Under the pieces are notes generated by a model that was not told the DNA's origin, did no database searches, and saw only the letters and a program-made list of their open reading frames with translations. Positions 1 to 5,613 of a stretch of DNA of 9,513 nucleotides are shown piece after piece; the stretch's first letter is position 1, and every line of letters starts with the position of its first letter. The stretch comes from Methylococcaceae bacterium (GTDB lineage Bacteria > Pseudomonadota > Gammaproteobacteria > Methylococcales > Methylomonadaceae), in NCBI GenBank assembly GCA_013140465.1, contig JABFST010000210.1, forward strand, positions 1 through 9,513, in the 5' to 3' direction. The position numbers were made by a program, and so were the translations under genes.

Positions 1-2
1 CC

Positions 3-2399
3 GCTGCCGACACCGCACCTTGGGATGAACACCTGCCCATCCCGTCGTACACGCCTATAGTGCCGTGGTCGCGGCTATGGCCTCGGTTGCGGATGGCGGT
101 AGCGTGCCATCATCCTGCGGGCATGGATTTAGCCCGCTTGACCCAGTGTTTGGCAAACGGGCAAGTTGTGCGCCGTTTACCACGGCGCACCCGCTTGGCG
201 TGGCCTAATCCTTTGGTAGTCGTATTTGATTTCTCCGACCGTTTGACTGCCTATTGGGATGATTGGCATTGGCTTAGGCAACATTTGGAAACCCGTTTAC
301 ACCAACAAGTGCGCTGTTACCGCTTAAAAGGCGTGCCGCAAAATCCCTTGCAAGTGATGGTCAACGGGCGACCTAAACCTGAGTTTAGCGCTTGGCCTAA
401 ACTGGCGGCAGGGGATAGCCTGTTGTTGGTCAGCGATTTAGGGCTGGTTGATCCTGTGCACGCGTGGCCTCGCCAATGTTGGCAAGAACAATTGGCAAAC
501 TACCAACGGCTAGGGGTTAAAGTCACTGTGCTTGCGCCTGTTTCAAATCGGCATTTGCAAGCGGGCTTGGTCAATTTAGCCACCACCGTGCGCTTAAGCC
601 CGGACAGCGACTTACGACCATTGGCACGGCTAATTGATAATGCCAACCCAACTGCCAGCAGCACTACCGCCCATCCGGCTTTGCCAACACTGTTGGCGAT
701 GATGTCAGTCGCTACCCGTATTGAACCCGCGTTACTGCGTACACTGCGCCGTCACTTAGTCAATGGCGGGCTAGATGCGGGCTTGGAAGGCGAAGCCTGG
801 TGCCATCAAGAACTCGACACCGCCGCCACCGCTTGCGCAATCGCCCCGTGGGCCGTTCAGGCATGGCGGGGCAAGTTCGCCAACTTGCCCATCGCTTTGC
901 AACAATACACCCTAGAGTGCCTACGCGTAGCCCATGCCCGCCTACCGCAAGCCATCCATCATGAAGAAACCCTGCTTTGGCAAGCACTTGCCGATGCCCA
1001 CATTACCGCCGATGAACACGCCAACAGCCAACGCGCGCGGGACTTTTTTGAAAAACTGGCCAACACCTTAGCGCAAGCAGACGCGCCCAGCTCACCCGCC
1101 GTGCTGGCCCTACAAGTGCAGTTGGCAGATCGGCATGTGCATTGGGTGGCATCCACCTTAAGCACGGAACCCTATGTATACGCATTATCCAACGCCATCG
1201 CCCAGCTAGAGCCCAAACGCCTGGCTATCGGCTTGCCAACAGCACTGGATCCGCTGGCTTGGTTGACGGCTTTGCCGCCTGTTTCCGAGCAAACCCTCAC
1301 CCTGCAACAACTGCCCTTAGCAAGCCCTGCACTGACACTCAGCGAGAGCTTGCCCGGCAATGGCATAAGCCCTATCGCCAGCCTAACGCTGGATAGGCCC
1401 GCCGTGCTGTGGGCATGGCAAAACGCTAACTCCGCCTTAGCTTATACGCCTTGGTATTGGCAAAATACTGACAGCCACTTGCCACTACCCGCGTTGTTAT
1501 CCGACCCAACACCTAGCCCCACGCTGGTGTTGCATACCCGCCACCAGCGTTTGCAACTCCAACGCTACCAGCCTTCGGCATGGGTGGAGGTATGGGGCCA
1601 AGACCGCTATGGCCTCTACGCCGACCTTAAGCTAAAAGGCATCACCCAGCGTTTTCGCTGGATACCGCCGGGGGTGTTTATGATGGGGTCGCCTGAATCT
1701 GAACCGGAGCGTTACCGAGATGAAACCCAGCACCAAGTCACGCTCAGGCTAGGTTATTGGTTGGCGGATACCGCTTGCACCCAAGCGCTTTGGCTGGCGG
1801 TGATGGGCGAAAATCCTAGCCGTTTTAAAGACGACCTAAATAATCCTGTCGAAAACGTCAGTTGGGACTACTGCCAGCAGTTTATTAAGCGCTTAAACGG
1901 GATAATCCCCGATTTGGCAGCCCGATTGCCTACCGAAGCCGAATGGGAATATGCTTGCCGTGCTGATACAACTACGCCGTTTTCGTTTGGTGACAACATT
2001 ACGACGGAACAAGTCAATTACAACGGCAACTACCCTTATAACAACGGCAAAAAAGGTGAGTATCGGCAAAAAACTGTCCCCGTAAAATCCTTGCCCGCCA
2101 ATCCGTGGGGCTTGTACGAAATGCACGGTAATGTTTTGGAATTGTGCGCAGATTGGTTTGGCGTTTACCCGACAACTGCTGTCGAAAACCCGACGGGGCC
2201 AAAAGCTGACGCCGCCCGCGTTGTGCGCGGCGGTTCTTGGCTCGACGGCGGCGGGAGCGTGCGCTCCGCTGGCCGTAGCAGGAACACGCCGGATAACCGC
2301 AGCGACGACCTGGGTTTCCGTCTCGCCCTAGGTCATTCAGGCGCAGCAAGTCAGGCAGACGGGAGGCGTGCAGTGGCCGGACAGACAGCCGCGCGGTAG
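3..2399 (+). CDS. DGR target protein: vWA-like N-terminal region plus C-terminal FGE-sulfatase (C-type-lectin-like) variable domain; 5' end cut by window
   Basis: The frame is open to the window edge. A GTG at 60 would give 779 residues, but upstream codons read as plausible protein, so the gene probably starts outside. Numbering from that GTG, residues ~50-160 alternate hydrophobic strands and helices (PLVVVFDFSDR, then SLLLVSDLG and VKVTVLAPVS). This resembles a degraded von Willebrand A fold and is only an inference. Residues ~532-756 are an FGE-sulfatase domain (RWIPPGVFMMGSP, RLPTEAEWEYACRA, NPWGLYEMHGNV, VVRGGSW, LGFRLA). The Cys pair that true FGE carries after GGS is absent, so oxidase activity is unlikely. 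Residues 728-748 form the variable surface (see VR1), which suggests binding of a changing ligand. Two substitutions relative to the second copy stand out: LELCADW for LEWCADW and CRAD for CRAG. A REP pair follows the stop. Confidence 0.85.
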   Translation, partial: AADTAPWDEHLPIPSYTPIVPWSRLWPRLRMAVACHHPAGMDLARLTQCLANGQVVRRLPRRTRLAWPNPLVVVFDFSDRLTAYWDDWHWLRQHLETRLHQQVRCYRLKGVPQNPLQVMVNGRPKPEFSAWPKLAAGDSLLLVSDLGLVDPVHAWPRQCWQEQLANYQRLGVKVTVLAPVSNRHLQAGLVNLATTVRLSPDSDLRPLARLIDNANPTASSTTAHPALPTLLAMMSVATRIEPALLRTLRRHLVNGGLDAGLEGEAWCHQELDTAATACAIAPWAVQAWRGKFANLPIALQQYTLECLRVAHARLPQAIHHEETLLWQALADAHITADEHANSQRARDFFEKLANTLAQADAPSSPAVLALQVQLADRHVHWVASTLSTEPYVYALSNAIAQLEPKRLAIGLPTALDPLAWLTALPPVSEQTLTLQQLPLASPALTLSESLPGNGISPIASLTLDRPAVLWAWQNANSALAYTPWYWQNTDSHLPLPALLSDPTPSPTLVLHTRHQRLQLQRYQPSAWVEVWGQDRYGLYADLKLKGITQRFRWIPPGVFMMGSPESEPERYRDETQHQVTLRLGYWLADTACTQALWLAVMGENPSRFKDDLNNPVENVSWDYCQQFIKRLNGIIPDLAARLPTEAEWEYACRADTTTPFSFGDNITTEQVNYNGNYPYNNGKKGEYRQKTVPVKSLPANPWGLYEMHGNVLELCADWFGVYPTTAVENPTGPKADAARVVRGGSWLDGGGSVRSAGRSRNTPDNRSDDLGFRLALGHSGAASQADGRRAVAGQTAAR
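2220..2327 (+). other. DGR variable region VR1
   Basis: This is the 3' end of the first FGE-fold gene, from VVRGGSW to LGFRLA. Compared with VR2 it differs at nine bases: 2241, 2242, 2256, 2272, 2283, 2284, 2295, 2301 and 2302. They fall in six codons: CTC/GAC, AGC/GGC, GGC/GAC, AAC/GGC, AAC/TAC and AGC/TAC. Every change is nonsynonymous and at codon position 1 or 2 of an NNC codon, and eight of the nine have A in one copy. This fits adenine-specific mutagenesis of AAC codons in a template repeat. The unchanging tail 2310-2327 (CTGGGTTTCCGTCTCGCC) is the candidate initiation-of-mutagenic-homing site. The template repeat itself is not in this window. Confidence 0.88.
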
Positions 2400-2445
2400 C
2401 GGCGGCGGTCAGGCCGGACACAGCACGCCGGATCAGAATAGTTCT

Positions 2446-2560
2446 CTCGTTCCCAAGCTCCAGCTTGGGAATGCCTACCTTCAAGCTCTGCTTGAAGTCC
2501 ACACCCACGCCAAGTGGAGCTTGGATGTATGCGTTCCCAAACTAGAGTTTGGGGACGAGA
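2446..2560. repeat. REP doublet (REPIN-like), copy 1
   Basis: The forward unit has hairpin A with 10-bp arms 2450-2459 and 2462-2471 (TTCCCAAGCT/AGCTTGGGAA). Hairpin B has 8-bp arms 2479-2486 and 2490-2497 (CTTCAAGC/GCTTGAAG). Between them lies CCTACC, the complement of the GTAG motif found at the foot of many REPs. A degenerate inverted unit follows (CCAAG..CTTGG at 2510-2524, then CCCAAACT AG AGTTTGGG near 2536-2553) and ends in GGGACGAGA, mirroring the opening TCTCGTTCCC. Confidence 0.8.
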
Positions 2561-2644
2561 AGAAGCGTATGAACGACGAAAGACGCGGATTATTATGACA
2601 TGATGAGCCAAGAGGCCAGAGTTTGTTGGGTCTACTTGCAGTTT

Positions 2645-2732
2645 GTCTCGTTCCCAAGCTCCGCTTGGGAATGCCTACCTTCAAGCTCTGCTTGAAGTCT
2701 ACGCCACGCTGGCGTTTGGGCATGAGACGACT
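2645..2732. repeat. REP doublet upstream of the RAYT gene
   Basis: Hairpin A has arms 2651-2659 and 2663-2671 (TTCCCAAGC, loop TCC, GCTTGGGAA). Hairpin B has arms 2679-2686 and 2690-2697 with loop TCT. A short decayed inverted partner follows (CGCCA CGC TGGCG, then TTTGGGCATGAGACG). The unit is the inverted match of the REP at 3341-3394, so the two bracket the transposase gene, the arrangement expected of a RAYT with its own substrate repeats. Confidence 0.8.
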
Positions 2733-2740
2733 CAAAGAAT

Positions 2741-2769
2741 TTCAACAAACCCAGCCTAAACGGTAAAAT
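2741..2769 (+). promoter_or_regulatory. Candidate sigma-70-type promoter for the RAYT gene
   Basis: TTCAAC at 2741-2746 and TAAAAT at 2764-2769 are separated by exactly 17 bases. The -10 box matches TATAAT at 5 of 6 positions and the -35 box is weak (3 of 6). The expected start point is near 2776, giving a leader of about 30 bases to the ATG at 2806. The leader has no clear Shine-Dalgarno motif and includes a weak CTAAC/GTTAG inverted repeat, which would fit low expression. Sequence match only. Confidence 0.35.
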
Positions 2770-2805
2770 GTCTAACCGACTTGCTGTTAGCCTAAAGCCA
2801 AACCG

Positions 2806-3339
2806 ATGGGACGTAGCCGCTATAAAATCCTAGACGAAGCCTACCCTTACTTCCACACCTTAACGGTTGCAGGTTGGCAACCTGTGTTCACCCGTCAGGA
2901 TAGCGTGCAACTGCTTTTCGATAGTTTCATCTGGTTGCAGGAAAATACCGATTTCAGGCTCCATGCCTATGTCGTTCTGGAAAATCACCTGCATTTTATT
3001 GCCAGCGGTAGCGAGCATAGCAAACGCATACAGCAATTTAAATCCTTCACCGCCAGACAGCTTCTGGATTTATTGGCACAGAACCAGGCAACAACTTTGC
3101 TTAAATACTTCGCGTACTACAAGCGCAAGCACAAAACCGAAAGCCAGTATCAGTTTTGGCAAGAAGGCTCACATCCTGAAGAGATGAGTAATGAAACCAT
3201 GCTAATGCAGCGTTTAGCTTATATCCATAACAATCCCGTCAAACGTGGCTATGTTGATTTACCCGAACATTGGCGTTATTCAAGTGCGCGGGATTATATG
3301 GGGCAACAGTCTTTATTACCTGTGGTTTTGTTGTATTGA
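2806..3339 (+). CDS. REP-associated tyrosine transposase (RAYT, Y1 family)
   Basis: The protein has 177 residues, a usual length for Y1-type single-domain transposases of the IS200/IS605 and RAYT group, which nick single-stranded REP hairpins through a catalytic tyrosine. Visible marks are the HUH metal site as NHLHFIAS (His61 and His63), the conserved YQFWQEGSHPEEM stretch (115-127), and the C-terminal YIHNNPVKRGYV...HWRYSSARDY block (139-164). I cannot say from sequence alone which tyrosine is catalytic; candidates lie at 101-105 and 115. Inverted REPs lie on both sides (2645-2732 and 3341-3394). There is no second accessory gene and no insertion-sequence terminal repeats, which separates it from a normal IS200. 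It appears intact. Its last bases overlap the open frame of the next gene by 70 bases. Confidence 0.88.
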   Translation: MGRSRYKILDEAYPYFHTLTVAGWQPVFTRQDSVQLLFDSFIWLQENTDFRLHAYVVLENHLHFIASGSEHSKRIQQFKSFTARQLLDLLAQNQATTLLKYFAYYKRKHKTESQYQFWQEGSHPEEMSNETMLMQRLAYIHNNPVKRGYVDLPEHWRYSSARDYMGQQSLLPVVLLY

Positions 3340-4583
3340 CTCGTCAAGCAGAGCTTGAGGGTAGGCATTCCCAAGCGGAGCTTGGGAACGAGACAGAGCT
3401 AGACCCGACGCTGTGGCACAATTCCTATCTTGCCGCCGCTGCCGTCGCGGCATTTAACAATAAGCGCATCAGCACCCTACCCGCAGCCATCCGCCCCGAA
3501 CACTACGCATGGCTGTTAGGCAATAAACCGCCAGCGGTATGCGAGCTGGTGCAACAAGGCCAACACTTGCACTTTACCGCCACGGCTAACGGCAGCCCAA
3601 TCACTCGCCTACGCCATAGCGCGGCTTTTTTGCAGATAGAAACAGCCGACGGAAAAACCCAATGGCAAGCCCTACAGCAGCCGCTAGCCCTGATGCCTAA
3701 ACAATCCCTGCACATCCGTTCTGACCGCGAAGCTACCGTATTAGCTTGGATGACCCGTCCGAGTTGGGCCGAAGTGTTAGACCAAGATGGCTACGGACTC
3801 TACGCCGATCTTAAGCTACAAGGCATCACCCAGCGTTTTCGCTGGATACCGCCGGGGGTGTTTATGATGGGTTCGCCTGAATCTGAACCGGGGCGTTCTA
3901 GTTATGAAACACAGCATGAAGTCACGTTCAGGCAAGGTTACTGGTTTGCGGACACCGCCTGTAGCCAAGCCCTCTGGCTGGCGGTGATGGGCGAAAATCC
4001 GAGTACTTTTAACGAAGACCTTAATAATCCGGTGGAAACCGTCAATTGGGACGATTGCCAGCAGTTTATTAAGCACTTAAACGGGATAATCCCCGATTTG
4101 GCAGCCCGATTACCAACCGAAGCCGAATGGGAATATGCTTGCCGTGCGGGTACAACGACACCATTTTCGTTTGGTGACAACATTACGACGGAACAAGTCA
4201 ATTACAACGGTAACTACCCTTATAACAACGGCAAAAAAGGCGAGTATCGGCAAAAAACCGTCGCCGTCAAATCTTTGTCCGCCAATCCGTGGGGCTTGTA
4301 CGAAATGCACGGCAATGTTTTGGAATGGTGCGCGGATTGGTTTGGTGATTATCCGACAACTGCGGTCGAAAACCCGACGGGGCCAACAGCAGACACCGCC
4401 GGCGTTGTGCGCGGCGGTTCTTGGGACGACGGCGGCGGGGGCGTGCGCTCCGCTGACCGTAGCAGGGGCACGCCGGATTACCGCTACGACGACCTGGGTT
4501 TCCGTCTCGCCCTAGGTCATTCAGGCGCAGCAAGTCAGGCAGACGGGAGGCGTGCAGTGGCCGGACAGACAGCCGCGCGGTAG
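3270..4583 (+). CDS. Second DGR target protein with FGE-sulfatase variable domain; probably 5'-truncated, true start uncertain
   Basis: The open frame gives 437 residues from an ATG lying inside the RAYT gene, but residues ~1-42 are antisense-like RAYT and REP sequence, so that start is doubtful. Credible protein begins near LDPTLWHNSYLAAAAVAAFNN (about nt 3397). The only nearby in-frame standard start is a GTG at 3549, without a good ribosome site. Residues ~177-414 (nt ~3800-4511) are an FGE-fold domain colinear with the first gene at a constant offset of 2184 bases, with no indels. Residues 386-406 form the variable surface, again without the catalytic Cys pair of FGE. The part before residue ~165 shows no clear similarity to the first gene. 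Most likely the REP-RAYT unit inserted into, or replaced, the start of a longer target gene. Translation coupled to the RAYT stop (TTGA at 3336-3339) is possible but unproven. Confidence 0.65.
   Translation: MALFKCAGLYGATVFITCGFVVLTRQAELEGRHSQAELGNETELDPTLWHNSYLAAAAVAAFNNKRISTLPAAIRPEHYAWLLGNKPPAVCELVQQGQHLHFTATANGSPITRLRHSAAFLQIETADGKTQWQALQQPLALMPKQSLHIRSDREATVLAWMTRPSWAEVLDQDGYGLYADLKLQGITQRFRWIPPGVFMMGSPESEPGRSSYETQHEVTFRQGYWFADTACSQALWLAVMGENPSTFNEDLNNPVETVNWDDCQQFIKHLNGIIPDLAARLPTEAEWEYACRAGTTTPFSFGDNITTEQVNYNGNYPYNNGKKGEYRQKTVAVKSLSANPWGLYEMHGNVLEWCADWFGDYPTTAVENPTGPTADTAGVVRGGSWDDGGGGVRSADRSRGTPDYRYDDLGFRLALGHSGAASQADGRRAVAGQTAAR
3341..3394. repeat. REP downstream of the RAYT gene, inverted relative to the upstream one
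   Basis: Hairpin TCAAGC AGA GCTTGA spans 3344-3358. It is followed by GTAG (3361-3364 region) and then hairpin TTCCCAAGC GGA GCTTGGGAA at 3368-3388, ending in CGAGAC. It begins two bases after the RAYT stop. It also lies inside the open frame of the following FGE-fold gene, where it reads as RQAELEGRHSQAELGNE. Confidence 0.85.
4404..4511 (+). other. DGR variable region VR2
   Basis: This is the counterpart of VR1, offset by 2184 bases. Its variable codons relative to VR1 start at 4425 (GAC), 4440 (GGC), 4455 (GAC), 4467 (GGC), 4479 (TAC) and 4485 (TAC). The protein reads RGGSWDDGGGGVRSADRSRGTPDYRYDDLGFRLA in short segments, against SWLDGGGS, SAGRSRN and NRS in the first gene. The invariant 3' segment 4494-4511 is identical to that of VR1. 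Confidence 0.88.
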
Positions 4584-4667
4584 CGGCGGCGGTCAGGCCG
4601 GACACAGCACGCCGAATTACAATAGTTTATAGTTCCTAAGTTCTGCGTGGGAAGTCATCAACACTTG

Positions 4668-4727
4668 GCGTAAAACGGCTGTAGACGTTTTACGCGGCGG
4701 CAGTGCAATGTCTAAAGCCATTGCACT
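4668..4727. repeat. Two adjacent hairpins with equal 8-nt loops
   Basis: Hairpin 1 has arms GCGTAAAACG (4668-4677) and CGTTTTACGC (4686-4695). Hairpin 2 has arms AGTGCAATG (4702-4710) and CATTGCACT (4719-4727). All pairs are perfect and only six bases separate them. There is no T-run, so a simple terminator is unlikely. It may be a small palindromic repeat or a structured RNA. Confidence 0.6.
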
Positions 4728-4765
4728 CCAGGTTGTAGGTGGAGCATGGGAAAATAATTGAGACT

Positions 4766-4888
4766 GTAGAGACGCGATTTATCGCGTCTCCATTAGTACC
4801 CCAATTGCTGACGGAAACGCAAATATGACAGACGCGATAAATCCAGGCGCGGCAAACCAAATCCAGACGCGATAAATCGCGTCTCTAC
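4766..4888. repeat. Inverted pair of GACGCGAT palindromes
   Basis: The 24-base segment 4766-4789 is the exact reverse complement of 4865-4888. Each copy is itself a palindrome: arms GAGACGCGAT/ATCGCGTCTC at 4769-4790 around TT, and AGACGCGAT/ATCGCGTCT at 4865-4884 around AA. A half unit (AGACGCGATAAATC) lies between them near 4833. The region carries no gene. Confidence 0.75.
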
Positions 4889-4928
4889 GGGGTTTGCTCT
4901 CATGCTTATACTCAAGCATTTTTTATAG

Positions 4929-5044
4929 TTCCCACGCTCTGCGTGGGAATTCATCCCGCAACGCTCCTGCGTTGCGTGGCCTTATGCCGCGCAGATGGTT
5001 AAGAAGACGCTGGAGCGTCTGGGGCTGCATTCCCACGCGGAGCG
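4929..5044. repeat. REP doublet of a second family (GTTCCCACGC type), right half interrupted
   Basis: The left unit has TTCCCACGC TCT GCGTGGGAA (4929-4949) followed by GCAACGC TCCT GCGTTGC (4958-4975). The inverted right unit has AGACGC TGGA GCGTCT (about 5007-5022) and then GGGCTGCATTCCCACGCGGAGCG, which stops at 5044 where the MITE-like element begins. The missing half-palindrome reappears beyond that element at 5468-5487 as AGAGCTTGGGAACGAG, of the other REP sub-type. Confidence 0.7.
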
Positions 5045-5467
5045 CTCTTCGTTATACACAAGTCTTCAAGTAACACATCATACCCGCAAGGAAGTGGGTA
5101 TGCAGTGCTATGGATGGCAATGGAAAACCCTCGCTCCTCTCTCCCTCCCGGAATGTATAAGTATCTACACAAGTCCTTAGCCCGTCATTCCGGCATGGAT
5201 GCCGGAACCCAGTGCCACGGACGGTCGCTTCGGTAAGCTGTAAGTGCTTGATTTAGCATTGCCATCATAGTGAACATTCACATCCGTATGACTGGATTCA
5301 TGCAGGGCTATCCTGCCCTGCACCCTAACGGGTTAATGCAAATCCGCTCCCAGCGGATTTGTCTGGCATCCATGCCAGTATGACGGTGCTTTTATAACGT
5401 GCTCAAACTTGTATAGATACCTATGCTCGGAATGACTGGCTTTGAGACACTTGTGTATAACGCTGAG
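5045..5467. mobile_element. MITE-like palindromic element, long copy
   Basis: The left end is CTCTTCGTTATACACAAGTC. The right end, reverse-complemented, reads CTCAGCGTTATACACAAGTG, so the terminal inverted repeats match apart from a few bases. Bases 5045-5207 match 9080-9242 with only two differences. The interior beyond 5208 is unique to this copy and contains a partial inverted match of its own left half (CTGGCATCCATGCCAGTATGACGG near 5370, and TTGTATAGATACCTAT near 5409). No transposase is encoded, so it would need an enzyme supplied elsewhere. A 61-codon frame over 4995-5180 is only repeat sequence. Confidence 0.7.
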
Positions 5468-5571
5468 AGCAGAGCTTGGGAACGAGAAAATCCAAGCTAC
5501 GCGGCTCCAGCCAGAGGCGTTTGATATAACCATGATAATTTCAGGTTTTGGTGACCACGGATAAATTGAAG

Positions 5572-5604
5572 AATGGGCAAACGAATGGGAACCGCTTGCC
5601 CATT
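5572..5604 (-). terminator. Stem-loop after the sulfatase gene
   Basis: Perfect 9-bp arms AATGGGCAA (5572-5580) and TTGCCCATT (5596-5604) with a 15-base loop lie ten bases beyond the sulfatase stop. On the minus strand the stem is followed by a moderately T-rich stretch (CTTCAATTTATCC), so the termination signal is modest. On the plus strand TTTTAAAT follows, so it may work in both directions. Confidence 0.55.
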
Positions 5605-5613
5605 TTAAATCAA

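Larger units (their letters stand above)
2400..2805. other. Gene-free spacer holding two REP inverted pairs and the RAYT promoter region
   Basis: No credible gene is seen. Bases 2400-2430 continue the tract that is identical after both VR genes and contain two direct copies of CCGGACA, one of them just before the stop. REP pairs occupy 2446-2560 and 2645-2732. Between them, 2570-2650 has a short open frame (DADYYDMMSQEARVCWVYLQF) bounded by a stop at 2570 that runs into a REP. It could be a relic of the 5' part of the second FGE-fold gene, but I cannot show this. Confidence 0.6.
4584..5613. other. Repeat-filled spacer of about 1 kb without a credible gene
   Basis: The spacer starts with the last 31 bases of the tract identical after both VR genes (to 4614). 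A decayed REP (GTTCCTAAG...GTGGGAA, 4632-4653) sits where the first gene also has a REP. Tandem hairpins (4668-4727), an inverted GACGCGAT pair (4766-4888), a REP doublet (4929-5044) and a MITE-like element (5045-5467) follow. After a half-REP (AGCAGAGCTTGGGAACGAGA, 5468-5487), 5490-5570 shows nothing recognisable before the terminator of the sulfatase gene. Confidence 0.7.

Noticed and set aside
2014..2508. Minus-strand 164-codon frame
   Set aside because: It is a shadow of the FGE-fold gene and crosses a REP; the same shadow recurs at the second copy (4267-4605).
2446..3394. CRISPR array
   Set aside because: The repeats are hairpin-forming, inverted and irregularly spaced, with no constant repeat-spacer rhythm and no cas genes.
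60..4583. Annotation of either FGE-domain gene as an active formylglycine-generating enzyme
   Set aside because: The segment after RGGSW, where true FGE carries its catalytic Cys pair, has no cysteine in either copy and shows DGR-type variation.
4995..5180. Plus-strand 61-codon frame
   Set aside because: It lies wholly in REP and MITE-like repeat sequence, with no ribosome site or protein-like composition.
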